Assembly: GCA_958450365.1 (NCBI GenBank)
Contig: CAUEEP010000742.1
Coordinates: forward strand, 1,008,001-1,072,000
DNA: 64,000 nt
Source of the DNA: Mesorhabditis belari
Taxonomy: Eukaryota > Nematoda > Chromadorea > Rhabditida > Rhabditidae
Direction: 5' to 3'
The position numbers and the translations under genes were made by a program. Below the pieces are notes generated by a model. It saw only the letters and a program-made list of their open reading frames with translations, was not told where the DNA came from and made no database searches. Below are positions 46,925-59,440 of this stretch, in pieces (the stretch's first letter is position 1; each line of letters starts with the position of its first letter).

Positions 46925-47516
46925 TAATAGTAAGTGATGCTTATGCTAGAAATCGAATTCATTCTGATTTCTAGAATCGATTCAGTGTTTAGTTACTCAA
47001 ATTGTGTAAGTAATTTGATCATTTTAAGTTCTAGGTAACGAGTAAAATGTGCTAGTAAATGAATAGCATTCAATTTTCTTCTCGAAATCAATTTTCTTTT
47101 TATTTATTCGAATTTTGAAATGTTTTTGAAAACAAATCCTTCTTTCTACTTGTTAAAAACATTTAAAAAACAAATTTTCTTCTTTTCTTTTCAACAATAA
47201 CAAGGAAATTGTTCTCGTTTTAGAGAAAAGCATTTCTCATTTCTCTTTTTGAATATTAAATTATGAGAATTGCAACTAGATCTTCAGCTTTCTCAGTAAG
47301 AAATGCGTGCAAACTTGCAAACTTTTTCTTTTCCGCTTTCTTTTCCACTTTCTTTTCCACTTCCTTTTCCACTTTCCTCTCGACTTTCCCCTCGACTTTT
47401 TATCTGATCTCAAATTTATTCAACTTCATTAAATCAGTGACCTCTTCTTTGTTTGCGCAAACACTTTTCCATTCTTTTTCTATTCAATTAACCATTTGAT
47501 CATTTGATTCATTTAT

Positions 47517-47669
47517 GCCTAAGCCTAAACCTAAGCCTGAGCCTGAGCCTAAGCCTAAGCCTGAGCCTAAGCCTGAGCCTAAGCCTAAGCCTGAGCCTGA
47601 GCCTAAGCCTGAGCCTGAGCCTGAGCCTAAGCCTGAGCCTAACCCTAAGCCTAAGCCTAAGCCTAAGCT
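47517..47669. repeat. Interstitial telomere-like array (GCCTAA/GCCTGA)n
   Basis: About 25 hexamers in perfect register, a mix of GCCTAA (complement of the nematode telomere unit TTAGGC) and GCCTGA. The leucine-, arginine- and proline-rich readings through it are repeat artefacts. Confidence 0.93.
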
Positions 47670-48774
47670 TTTCTTTCCCTTTGAAAAAAGAAAAGCATTC
47701 TTTATTACCATCATCAGCAATAGCAAAGACAATTTGGTAATCAAGCAAAAGAAAGCGACTTGCACTGGGCTTATTGAAGAGCTGATTCAGGCTGGAAAGC
47801 TAAGTCTAAACCTTGTCCAAACCTCGCCGGAGTTAGCCGACAGTAAAGTCCTGCATCAAGAGGAGTTTTTTTTTGGGGGGATTTTTGAATTTGGAATTGA
47901 TTTTTGTACACCGTGTCGACATAAATAACTAAAATAACTTCGCTTTTGATCTTTAATTTCACAAATAATTCTCAAATTTCAATTAATTTCCAATATGAAG
48001 GAAAGTTTGATCTTTTCTTTCCCTTTTTCTTCCTTTTCCTTCATTTTTTCACCCATAAATCTTTCATATTCAATCAGAAATTTGAGGTGAAAGCTCAGGA
48101 AATGTACATCATTTTTCGTTTTTTTTTTTTTTTAAATTAATAAACTATTCGAAGATTTCTTATATAAAATATGGAAAAAAAAGAAAAGAGAAAACTAGAT
48201 TTGAAATAAGTTTTAGAAGTAGTTTTAAAGTAAGCATAAACAAGACATAAACAAGACAAGAAAAAGTAAGCATAAACAAGACAAGAAAACTTTAGATATA
48301 AAATTGTCAATAAATATTCAATAAAGTTGTTTGAAGTTGAATATTGGGATGAATGAATGAATGAAATGAATGAAAATGAATGAAAATGAATATCCCATTG
48401 GGAAATCCAAAAAAAAAAAACCTTCTTTCTTTATTTACTTTAGAAGATATTAGAAAAACAAAATGATTACTGATCATTGAGAAATTCAAAACTGAAATTT
48501 CTGTGATTTCCTCACTTTTTTCGTATAATTGAGGGTAGATCCTGATTTTGAAATTGTCAAAAGTTTAGCTGATAATCCAGTTCGATCACTCTTTCTTTTT
48601 TTAATTCTATATTTGATCTTTGATTCTAAAAACTCTTTTCAGAGTAGGCTAACTTCAGGGTAGGCAACTTGATCGTTTACACAAATCGCCATACCTAGCC
48701 TTACTTACAGCGCAGTAATCTTATCATTAAATATCGAAATCTTATCTTTTTGTAGCTTGTTCATAGGGGGCACG

Positions 48775-49085
48775 CTAATTTCCGCCATTTTATTTGCGCA
48801 ACAGAATCATTTGCGCAACTGGGTCATTTACGCAACAGGATCGTTTACGCAACTTGATCGTTTACGCAACTGGGTCATTTACGCAACAGGATCATTTACG
48901 CAACAGGGTCATTTGCGCAACTCGCCATAACTTTCTTCTAAGTCGATCAATCTTTATGATTTTGATTTCATTTTGTACATCACGATAAGTGAAACAAAAT
49001 GAAATTAAAAGCATAAAAATTGGTCGACTTAGAAAAATGTTAGGGCGAGTTGCGGAAATAAAATTGCGGAAATTAACCTGACCCC
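48775..49085. mobile_element. Foldback element 2 family, second copy with expanded minisatellite
   Basis: Ends GCTAATTTCCGCC and ATTGCGGAAATTAACC. The interior shares CTTTCTTCTAAGTCGA and GATTTCATTTTGTA with 14442-14705. The left arm carries about eight copies of an ACGCAACAGGATCATTT-like 17-base unit, where the other copy has about three. Confidence 0.88.
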
Positions 49086-49555
49086 TCTTTTCATTCAAAT
49101 CAGAAACCTTTTTTTCTAGAATTCTAGAAGATTTTTCTTTTTTTCTTTTTGAAATACTAATTTTTCTCAAAATTCTACATTTCTAAGGATTTTTAATTGG
49201 ATCTTTTCATTGCATTGCATTGCATTGCAACAAATGCAAAACCTTCCCTCCGACACCTTTCTGAACACTCTTTTTTCGATCATCAATATAATATGAAAAC
49301 TTTGAAAAGAAAAGAGTTTTGCTTATCCAAACAAAAACTAAATCGCTGTAGATTACATCGAATTGTTTTCATCCTATAATTATGCAATTGGCTTTGATTT
49401 CCCTAGCCTAGAGTATCCAAAAAAAACTGTTTTTTTTGATATGAATCAATAAAACGAATACCTCGAATCGATTCGCCGACCCTGAAAACCCCCAGGTAAG
49501 AATTTACAGCTGAATAACTTTTTTGTAACATTTACAAAACAAAAGAATACCGAAA

Positions 49556-49620
49556 TGTTCTTTGTGCGCGCACACAATCGCTCTCCATCTGGCAAACGCC
49601 TCTGGCATTGGGTGGTTCCC
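49556..49620. repeat. Dispersed 50-bp repeat, copy 1
   Basis: GAAATGTTCTTTGTGCGCGC followed by CACAATC and CTCCATCTGGCAAAC occurs here and at 53158-53210 with few changes. The element type is unknown. Confidence 0.8.
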
Positions 49621-50249
49621 CTTTGAAATCGGTCAGCAAGATGTCCCGCTTTCTTGGCCTCACTCTACCCAAATCTTTGAGATCAATTTCTCTGGAAAGT
49701 TCGCTTGTATTTTGTTATAAATTCCACATCCTGTTCAAGCACTTTGTTACTTAAACAAGCAACTAAACTGGAAGAAAACTAAACTAAACTAAGCCTTGAA
49801 CACACTAGCCTCTTCAGTCTACCATTATCGATGGATTGAAACTTGAAAATTTAAGAATATATTCAAAATTTCGCTCTGTTCCCTTTTGTGGTTTACTTTG
49901 AGATTGCACTTCCGCTTGTCTCAACCCAAATTTCCTCCATTTACCGATTCGTTTCCCCTTCTTCTCCTTAAAAAGTAAATAACGAATCTTTTGGAAGAGA
50001 GAAGATCTGTGAGAAAAAAATGAAAAGAGGATGAGGAAAGATAAAGAACGAGAATGAAATGGAGAATGGAGAATGACTCTTTCTTTCCAAATCTCTTTCT
50101 TTCTAAATCTCTTTCCAAATTCTCACAAATCTTTGATCAAAGTTGAATGCTTGCATAATAGTTATTCTAATAATTTGTTAATGAAGTCTTTTTGAAGAAA
50201 AGGAACTGTAGGAAAAGTTTGAGAGTGATTTTGAGTTGTATAAGCTGAC

Positions 50250-50955
50250 CTGGATGCCCATCGACTTTCAAATCAAGCAAGAGATCTTTCAAAGTGCCAG
50301 CTAATCTCTACTTTCGTTTCTCCAAATCTCAGCCTTCCAATGAAGCAAGTCAAGAGAATTAACCCACCAAGCAAACCCACCGCTTCTGACGCTGAATCCC
50401 TCACTTTCATTCCATATCTATTCTCATTATTCCACTCATAATCTTCTTCTTTTCTCTTTCCTCATTCAATTCAATTCAAATCTAAATTTCTTTTCTTTTA
50501 TTAGTTATTTATTAGTCATTTTTCTCAATAAGAACTCAATTCAAATGTCAATTCATTCGCAGAGTTTTCTTTTCAAAAAAAAAAAACAATTTCATTGATC
50601 CATCTTGCAAAAAACTAAGATTAGAGATTCAAATTTGATTTTGATTTCGCTCGCAGAAATCAAGAACGTTTTTTTCAAAATGTTTTCTTCAAAAAACTAT
50701 CATTTTCTTGTATTTCTATGAAAGCTTTTCTTGGCTTGCTTCATTGGAAGGCTCAGATGGCTTAGACTTAGGCTTAGGCTTGGAAGGCTCAGATGGCTTA
50801 GACTTAGGCTTAGGCTTAGGCTTGGAAGGCTCAGATGGCTTAGACTTAGGCTTAGGCTTGGAAGGCTCAGATTTGGAGAAACGAAAGTAAAGAGATTAGC
50901 TGGTACTTTGAAAGATCTCTTGCTTGATTTAAAAGTCGATGGGCATCCCAGGTCA
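50250..50955. repeat. Inverted repeat with a telomere-like minisatellite in one arm
   Basis: 50250-50345 is the inverse of 50736-50955: ATTTGGAGAAACGAAAGTA, GATTAGCTGG and GATCTCTTGCTTGATTT occur on the right in the same order as in the reverse complement of the left. The right arm is interrupted at 50758-50872 by three to four extra units of GGAAGGCTCAGATGGCTTAG plus ACTTAGGCTTAGGCTT, which contain TTAGGC. Confidence 0.88.
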
Positions 50956-51031
50956 GCTTTTTGTGGGTTTTTTGTTCCCGCACTTCAATTTTTGTTGTCA
51001 AATTGAAATCCAAAAAGAATCTCCAACAAGC

Positions 51032-51100
51032 GCCGTCGTAGCCGACTGGATAGGAGTGTTGTCTCCTAGTCGGGGGGTTAAGGGTTCGACCCCGACGGCT
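51032..51100 (+). pseudogene. tRNA-like sequence
   Basis: The ends GCCGTCG and CGACGGC pair perfectly as a 7-bp acceptor stem, and an A-box-like TAGCCGACTGGATAGG and B-box-like GGGTTCGACCC are present. The T stem cannot pair properly at tRNA spacing and no clear anticodon arm forms, so I call a tRNA pseudogene, not a working tRNA. Confidence 0.5.
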
Positions 51101-51514
51101 AGAAACATTGCTTCTTTTTCCCATTATTATGGGTTTTTTTTCTTAACAACATTTGGGTAATAGGGGTAATTAGGGATAAAGGTTTCCTCCGTTGTGTTGT
51201 AATTCATTATTCGTGTCGAATAAATATACTTTTTTTTTTTTAAACACTTATCGAAAGTTTTAATTGAAATTTTTTTGGGAAATTTTATGAGAAATCTTTT
51301 AATTTTAAAAAATTCAATGATTTGGCTAAATTTTCTCTTTTTTTTTCTTTCATTGCTAATGAAATTTCGGCCGTAAAAAATGAATGAATTTTTCATTTTC
51401 GCAAAGGGAAATAATCTAGATTTAATGGATTTGCCTCAAAAAAAAATTTTTGATTTTTTAAAAACTTACAGAAATCTCCATTTTTCCCTTTACATTTTCG
51501 AGTTTTTTTTTATG

Positions 51515-51660
51515 TGATCTCTAGAGATTATACAATGAGATCTCTAGAGATTATGTGATCTCTAGAGATTATACAATGGTGACCAATGATCACCGCGACA
51601 ATCTTTCTAGAGATTATACAATGGTGACCAAGGATCATCGCGACAATCTTTCTAAAATCT
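51515..51660. repeat. GATCTCTAGAGATTATACAATG repeats
   Basis: Tandem palindromic TCTCTAGAGATTATACAATG units, the last two alternating with GTGACCAATGATCACCGCGA; a partial unit recurs at 51760. Confidence 0.85.
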
Positions 51661-51769
51661 GTAAACTTTCAAAAGCTACCGTAAGACCGTAATCTAATCT
51701 ATCTTTCATGAATCATTCAGGAAATATATAAAACTAGATAGACTGATCACAAATTACAGGGTGACCAAT

Positions 51770-52470
51770 GATCATCGCGACACACAAAAAAAACGCCTGC
51801 CTTTTAATCCAAATATCCAAAACATCTCGAAAAGTTAACTCAAATACCTTCATTCAACATATAACAGTAAAAAATTAACAATGAAATTCAAATTACCCTC
51901 CATCGGCATTCAGACAGACCTGCAAACGTTTGGGAAACGCGTGTTGACCGTGGCGAGCAAATAGGCATCATCGAGGGTATCCCATGCTTTGATCAGCGCC
52001 TTTCTTCAAACTTTCGATATTTTTATGTGGTTTTGCACATGTTCTGGCTTCAAGAACACTCCAGACTGTGGAATCCAATGGGTTAAGATCGGGTGAGCTG
52101 GGTGGCCACTCAGAAAACGCGATGAGGTCCGGGAAGGTCTTTGAACAAAACTCTTGTACATTCTTTGCCTTTTGAGCCTTTTGAACCTTTTGAGCCGGCG
52201 CACCAACTTGTTGATAAGTTCAAATTCGATTTTTGAAGTGGCGTTTTTACCAAATTAGTTGAACGTAGTTGGCGACGTAGTTCGGGCGGGCGGGCGGTGT
52301 TTCACATTCATTCGGGCAACGGGGTTGGGGTGGGCGGGCATTTTTGTCTGTTTAATTGCCGCAACACGAAAAAAAAAGGCCTGGCTTTTAACCAAATATG
52401 CAAAGCATCTCGAAATGTTAACTTAAATACCTTCATTCAACATCTAACAGTAACAAAGTGACTCACAATG
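51770..52470 (-). pseudogene. Tc1/mariner-type transposase C-terminal remnant with duplicated flanks
   Basis: Minus-strand readings between about 52200 and 51895 give, across frame shifts, SPDLNPLDS and VWSVLEARTCAKPHKNIESL, then NAFPKRLQVCLNADGG, matching the end of Tc1/mariner transposases (conserved DLNP-D region). Frames are broken. A 90-base segment beginning GCCTGCCTTTTAATCC (51794) recurs at about 52378 in the same orientation (CATCTCGAAA, ACCTTCATTCAACAT), so the remnant lies between direct repeats. Confidence 0.7.
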
Positions 52471-55400
52471 TTTTTTGATTTCAATTTTCAAATTTCAAAT
52501 TTAATAACGAGAATTTTTTGATGATCTAAGCTTTTTAAGAAGCTTTTCTAGCTTTTCTAGCTTTTTATAAGCATTTCTTTTCTTCTATTTCTTCTATTTT
52601 TATCTCGTTTTTACGTCTGCATGATTTCTCACTGTTTTTGTCATCTCATCCAATCAAAATCTTGCTTTTTTTCACTAAAATATCATCAAGATTACTACCC
52701 CGATTACAGTACCCGGAAACTGTCTAGTCCTTGAGTTTTAAGGAAAACATCAGCTTCCTTTTTTTTCCATCAGCTTCCTAGAGTCAATCAAAGTCACATG
52801 TAGTCAATCAAAACGCTCTGTTTGTTCCCATTTTAAGCAATTCCTCCATTTTCTTTGCAAAAACAAAAACTACTGCACTTTAACGTCTAGTAAACTAGGC
52901 TAGGGAATTGAACGATTTCAGAAAGTCTCTGGATTTAATTGGGTTTTAAAATGTTGATCATCGACTATGGTGATTGAGCCTAATCAGCTAATCTCTTGTG
53001 CTTTAAATGAGCCTTTTTCTTTCCGCAATTTCAAATCATTTTCAACGATGAAATAAATGAAATTTTAAACTTGAGAAATTTCGAAAGAAAACTTTCTCGA
53101 AATGTTTCTTTAAATCAAATAAAAACATTTTCAAGAGAAAAGAATCTAAATGACTGACGAAATGTTCTTTGTGCGCGCCCACAATCGCTCTCCATCTGGC
53201 AAACAGCGCTAGCATAAGGGACTTCCCTTTTTTCCCAACAATGATTTTTTTAATGATTTCACAAGTTTTATAATGGTTGTACCAGTTTTTTTTGTCATTT
53301 TTTCTTCAAAAAACTCTTCGTCGTTTAGTTAGAATGAAAAAAGAAGACTTTATTAAAAAAAATTTAAATCTTTATCTGATTTTCCTGTTCACTTTTGTCA
53401 TTGGAAAATTATAGCCGATGAAACTTAGGATGATGACTTTTCTAAGAGTTTATAAGGGGAAAAAAGCGAAATCAGGAGACTTTTCAATGTAAAAATGATT
53501 GCCTTTTGAATTTTCTTGGCTATAATTTAGTTTTGAAGAAAGAAATTCGTTTAATTGCCCAAGTAAAGAAAAATTTTTTTAGCAAATTCAGTCTTTTTCC
53601 ACGTACTTTACCGAATTTCCATCATTTTTATCCTTTTCAAGCATTCAAAAGATTCTAAATGAAAAGCTTTATTCAAATTTCATTTTTCACCACGAATCCT
53701 TTTTTTGATCGGCATTGTTTTCTTGTAAATGGTCATCGAAAGATTAGCGAAAGAAAATTTGCTCACTTCCCATCTTTTTCCATTTTCCATTTTCCCTTAA
53801 ATTTCTTTCTAATCCCTTGCCCTGATCGATGTACTTTGTTCGAAATTGAGAAAATATTCTTGTAGTTGAAAAATATTTTGCTTTTCTCCCTTGCAAAGTT
53901 TCCTCTTCTCAACCACCAATTTTGCCCGAAACACGAATCGAAAACTTTTAAACTTTTAAACAAGTTCTGTTGAAAAGGAATGTGAACAAGGATAGATCAG
54001 GACCAGTTACAGTTCGTGGTCTGATAGAGACCCTGGCTTAGCATGAGATAAAGGAGTTTGACCTAGGCAGAATCGAGAAAAAACCTTAGAGAAAACGTCT
54101 GACTCGTCTTGACAGGAAAATTGTCCAAGTCAGCTTCAGATCCAACCAGCAAAGTCAGCCTCAGATCCAACTTCTTTACTTAATAGCCTGGCTTGGTTAT
54201 TAAGTAAAGAAGTGGAATAATTTGGATAGTATAATGCTGAAATTTATGCCATTCCCAAACGCAAATCCCTTTCGCTGTCCTCCCATCAAGAGCTTCTAAA
54301 GGGACTTATTTTTGGGTACTTTTGCAAAATTCGACTGAAAGCCATAAATAATTAGTAATGTGTTGTGGAGAAAAGGCGATGATGTACGACAAAACACGTA
54401 ATTTCCCTCATCTCGGGTGGAGGGGAGTGCAGGGAGTGCAGGGAGAGTTCTCATCAGTCTAAAGGCCATTTCAATTCATCCATTCCACCCCGAAGAAGAA
54501 GAAGAAGCCGAGAAAAATATTTTCTTGACATTTTCAACCAAGAATCTCACTCGATTTGATCAAAAATGACACTCTCAAGTAAGGCTTTATTTTGAGATAT
54601 TCAGCTAAACAATGGCTGGACTACGGTAGATGGATGAGATTTTAAAAAAAACTATGACTGATGACAAGCTGATCACTTTACTAGCTGACTTTACTAGCTG
54701 GGTAAAGATCTCTTTTCAATTTCTTTTATCTATTGCATGTGTAAACCCCGAATCGACCAGATCAACCCTAACCAGAAGAAGTGATCGCAAATCAAGTCTG
54801 ACAACCTCTGTGTGCTCTGCTGCTCTGCTTATATAAATAATATAAGATGTAATGAGCTTGAATGTGCTCTGAAATGTTTTTTTTTTGCTCATTTCATCAC
54901 TAATCCCTTTGAAATGTCAACGGCTTATAGTTAATAAAAACGCGAAATGATTCGTTTATAAAATGTTTAAGAGCACTGAAACAAGAGTGAAATTGGCTCT
55001 AGTTTAGGGACAAAACGTCTAGATCAGCCAGATTGATCAGCGCTAAATCGGATAAGAAATTCGGCTTGCTTAGATCAAGACAAGCTAGCGTCAGAACAGG
55101 AAAGAGCAGGCTAGTTAAGTCTAAGTGCCAGCCAGATTAGCTAGCTGCTAGATTAGCTAGCTGCTAGATTAGCCAGCCAGATTAGCCAGCTAGTAGCACC
55201 TACTCATTAACAAGTCAAGCCAGAATCGGCCAGATCAACCCTAACCAGGGTAAGTGATAGAAAATCAAGTTAGACAAGCTCAAGACAAGCTCAAGACAAG
55301 CTCAAGACAAGCTCAAGACAAACCAAATCAGAATACGGCCTTAAAACTTGTTATTGCCTTTGGATTTGTATGCAAGTTTATTCAAGTTCATCATTTTCAA

Positions 55401-57570
55401 TATTCAATTTGGAAATCGATTGGAAAGTATCGTCTTTAATTGCTTTCTTTCTTCAAAAATGTTTCTCTAAACTTGAGGAAACAAAAAATAGTCATTCCCT
55501 TTCCCAATGACAATTACTAATTCATGGCTTCATGGGTAAAAAAAGAGCGATTTCTTTGAAAGTGCCATTTTCTCGAAACGTTTCCCGATAAGCCCACGCA
55601 TAAAACTCTTGATTGCCCCTGTCGAAAGAGCAAAACACCAAAGAATTCCGGAGATCTGTTTCTCTTCGAACGTGACCGGAAGTCTTTTTTTATAAAACAA
55701 CTAAAAGAGTTTTTTTGGAGTCTTTCTGGATTGAAGCTAGGAGTCTTGGTCCAAGACTTGGTCCAGGACTTGGGGCAGGACTTGGGGCAGGACTTGGTCC
55801 AGGACTTGGTCTAAGACTCTTGGAAGTCGATTGCACAAATCACCCGGCTTTGTCAAAAAACTTTAAAATAAAATCGTTTAAGCGGACTTAAACTGGGAGT
55901 AGTTTCGATAACGAATTGGTCAAAGTTTTTTTTTGAATAATTAAGAACAGCAAAAGTATAAAGATTTTCTGTGAATGGAAGAAGGTTTTGGAAAATAAAA
56001 AACACGAAAATTATAGTTGAAAGAGCCGTCAGTAATTTATGTTTTTCAATTTTTCCACTCAACTAATTGAAAAACTGATTTCATTTGATTCGTGTTTGTT
56101 TCAAGTTGAAAAAGGGAATCAAAAAGGGAATCAAAAAGGGAATCAAAAAGGGAATCAAAAAAGAAACTCCCATAAATGAAAGGATATGAAATTCTCCTCG
56201 TAAATAAGTTGCCCATTTACTAGCAGAAAATTCAATAGATTTAACGAAAAGGCTAAAGAAAAGGCTTAGGCTAAACTTTTGAGTCTTCAACACCTACACC
56301 CACAACACTTACACCCACAACACTTACACCCACAACACCTTGAACACCTCAACACCCACCTCCCTAATATGATCACATCATCTTCTCTTAGCCTCACTGT
56401 GAATATAATCTACAACAGATCAAACCCACCAAGTCAAACCGAACTTGTTCTCTGTTTGCCAAGAAATAGAGAAGTTTGTTGTGTGTGCTAGAAAGGGTAT
56501 GTTTCTCAGCTTTAAGTTTCTAAGCTGGAGTTGGCTTTCACAGAATTTCACAAAACAAAACCTTTCCCATTTTCCTCATTTCTTAATGAGCTCTCTGTAC
56601 TTAAATTGAAAGTTTTTACAAAAAAAAATTTTTAAAACTGAATTCTTTATCAGATTTTTGATTCAGAACAGTTTAATTGTTGAAGAAAAAAGAAAAAAAA
56701 ACGAAAATTATTCTCTATTGACTTTTTTCTTACAATTTGATCAAAAACAAAAGTAGTTTTTGTTTAATTGATAGTTTAAAAGTAAAAGAAGACTAAATTT
56801 ACCTCGGCTAAGGATTATTATTATCGTTTTTTTTTGATTTGATCGTTTTTTTTGTTGAGAAAATCCTTTAAGAAACACGTGTCGCTCGCAAAATATTTTC
56901 CCATTTTTGTTAATCTTTTTCATTTTCATGACACTTTCACGGATCAGTCGCTAACCTTTTTCTTTTTTTTTGATGGATTTACCTTTTCATAAGTAGATTA
57001 TAGACATATTTTCCTTTTGTGGAACATCGGATAAGTCGCTTCTTCGTACTCTTTCGTACAACAAAATAAAAACGAGTTGTCTGACCAATGATAGGATTTT
57101 CCGAGGCTTTTTGAGAGTTTTTGACATTTCAGAGTGAACATTTCAGAGTTTCAGATCACGTAGAGTTTCGCCTTTTTTTCTTTTGACTATAAGAACACAA
57201 ATCTTTGAGCAAATAACATTTCTCTAGTTTTAGCTTTAAATCTCTTGTCTCAAATCACTTTTTCCTCTAACTTATTGCCTCAAAATTTGCCCATTTTTTT
57301 TTTCTTGTAAACTATCGTAATCTTATCTCGATTTTTATCGAGATTACCATTTAAAACCTTTCAAAACCTTTTAAAACCTTTTAAAACCTTTCAAAACCTT
57401 TTAAAACCTTTTAAACCTGTAAAAAAAACCTTTTTTTACTTGATTTCTCTTACAAAACCATTCAAAATGATTTACCTGAATCAAATTTTTTTTTTTTTTG
57501 AAGGCTAAAGGATTTTTAAATCCTTTAGCCAAACTCTTTCAACTTTACTGAACCCCCTCAAAAAGTCGAG
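52471..57570. other. Gene-free AT-rich stretch with minisatellites
   Basis: No supported coding exon. It includes GCTCAAGACAA repeats (55271-55325), GACTTGGTCCAG repeats (55745-55812), GGGAATCAAAAA repeats (56107-56165), CACCCACAACACTTA repeats (56286-56345) and AACCTTTTAAA repeats (57352-57420). Confidence 0.6.
53158..53210. repeat. Dispersed 50-bp repeat, copy 2
   Basis: Second copy of the repeat at 49556. Its flanks differ, so it is probably part of a mobile or transduced element. Confidence 0.8.
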
Positions 57571-58145
57571 ATTTTCAAATAAATATAATAATAATACTTT
57601 ATTCAAACGATAAAGTGAAAGAAATCATAGAGAAATGCACAGTGATACTTAATCATACAATACATACTGAAATCAATAAGCCAATTACTTAAGGCAAATA
57701 TTTTCTGAAAGTTTCAAAGTAAAGGGAAAGAGAAAGTAGAATCCCTTGTTCTCATTTGAATCTAATTTTTCTCCGCCAAATTTTTCGAAATCCTAAAAAT
57801 TCGTAGATTTTTTTTTGGCAACAATGTGTTTTGAACAACGAAATTTCTATTTCATTTCGATTTCATTTCTATTTCATTCAAAATTCTATTTAATTCTAGA
57901 ATTAGAATTGCTTCTATTGCTTCTATTTTCTATTGTTTTTTTTATTTTTTTATTTTTTTTCAGCTTTACTTTATCTAGTATTTAGAATTCTAAATCAAAA
58001 AAAAGTCTTTCTTTTTCTTGTTTCTCTGAATTACTAGAACATCTTTTATAATATTTATTTGAAAATTCAGAGATTAATATGTTATATGCGGTTATGATTA
58101 TCTGATTTGCTTCTATTCGCCCCCATAAAGCATACATTCTTTTGA

Positions 58146-58400
58146 TTGAGATTTCTTTTGATTGAGATCTTGCATCCCGAATCTACTTTCTCTAAATCCT
58201 CTAGAGCTTTTTTCGTAAATCGTGTGACTAAAGTTTGGAATGCCCTTCCCGACAAGTTGCGTTTGATCTCCACCGTATCTCATTTTAAAAGGGCTACTTC
58301 GTTTTTAATTTTAAGTGACCTTTTATCATCTATCATTTTGTCATCTTTTAGTCTGATACATTTTTCATATCGTTTTCGCACTTTATTTCTTTCTAAATAA
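58146..58400 (+). pseudogene. 3' tail of a non-LTR retrotransposon (LINE), flanked by direct repeats
   Basis: The plus-strand reading contains RAFFVNRVTKVWNALPDKL then VSHFKRATSF, the typical C terminus of LINE reverse-transcriptase proteins (F-x-N-R ... W-N-x-L-P ... F-K). The 5' part is missing. The tail ends with AATAAAGTATTTATATATTA. It is bracketed by a roughly 55-base direct repeat (TATGATTATCTGATTTGCTT ... GCCCCCATAAAGCAT) at about 58092 and 58416, possibly a long target-site duplication. Confidence 0.65.
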
Positions 58401-58994
58401 AGTATTTATATATTATGATTATCTGATTTGCTTTTATTCGCCCCCATAAAGCATTCTTTTGATTGAGATTTAAAAAGTGAATCAAATGAAATGAGAATTA
58501 AGTAGTAAAGATAGATTACGATAGTTTTTTCTATGATTAAACACTTTCTTAAAAAAGATCATTAGAAAATCGCTTGGAAAATCACACTTAGCAATTGAAA
58601 TCACTGAAAAAAACGAATATTTCATCGAATGATTCGATTTTTCTTGATGCAACTTATCTAACTCTTTATCTACTATCGAGAAATTTTAAATCCCTTTTGG
58701 GAGTTGCAAAAAGAAAAAATTGAATAAATCTCTGAAATGGTTCGAACTTTTTGAGCTCGACTTTCTCTTCTTTTCTTTGAGAATTCGAAACTATGAAAAA
58801 AAAAAAGAAAACCTGTACTTCTGCAGTTGAAAAAATTGCCTAAAACTCTCCTTTTTCCCTTCCGAAACAACTCAACTAACAATTTTCAATCATTTTCCCC
58901 ATTTACAATTGCCATTTTCATTTTCAATGCCAATTTTCTTGGAAAATTTTCCCTTCGCCCTCACAAATTGGGGCTCTTTTATGAAAAAAATTTT

Positions 58995-59440
58995 TTTTTT
59001 GAGAAATCATTTTCTGACACATTTAACGCCCACGATTTAACCATTTTAATAATTTGAGATTTTGAGAAAGTGATCACAATTGTGTGAACAAGAGCACTAG
59101 CGTTTGTTTATTTGGAGTCTAGTGAACAAGAAGAGGAGCTGCATCGTAACAGTCAACGACAATAGCCATTTCAGTAAGATATGATTTCGAGAAAGTGATC
59201 AAAATTGTGTGAACAAGAGCACTAGGGTCTGTTTATTTGGAGTTTAATGAACCATAAGTCGATTTTCTTTCCCATCTTTTGAGAAATCATCTGGTGACAC
59301 GTTTGAAACCTACGATTTAACCATTTCACCAAGATACGATTTCGAAATTGTGCTAACAAGAGCACTGGCGTTTCTTTATTTGGAGTTTAGTGAACGAGAA
59401 GTGGACTTGCATTGGAAAAGCCAACGACAACAGTCTCGAT
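58995..59440. repeat. Diverged tandem segmental repeats
   Basis: Three copies share AACAAGAGCACTAG, GTTTATTTGGAGTCTAGTGA and CCAACGACAA blocks, starting near 59060, 59185 and 59340. Longer units share GAGAAATCAT, GACAC and ACGATTTAACCATTT (58998 and 59278). Non-coding. Confidence 0.82.

Noticed and set aside
47484..47928. Pro/Lys-, Leu/Ser- and Gly/Leu-rich ORFs on both strands
   Set aside because: All frames are open because of the hexamer telomere-like array; no conserved flank supports a gene.
49440..49700. Possible exon ending ADPENPQ at a GTAAGA donor, and a nearby MSRFLGLTL reading
   Set aside because: Isolated, with no partner exons in frame and no recognisable family; part of the area is a dispersed repeat.
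51032..51100. Functional tRNA gene
   Set aside because: The acceptor stem is perfect but the T stem and anticodon arm do not form at the right spacing.
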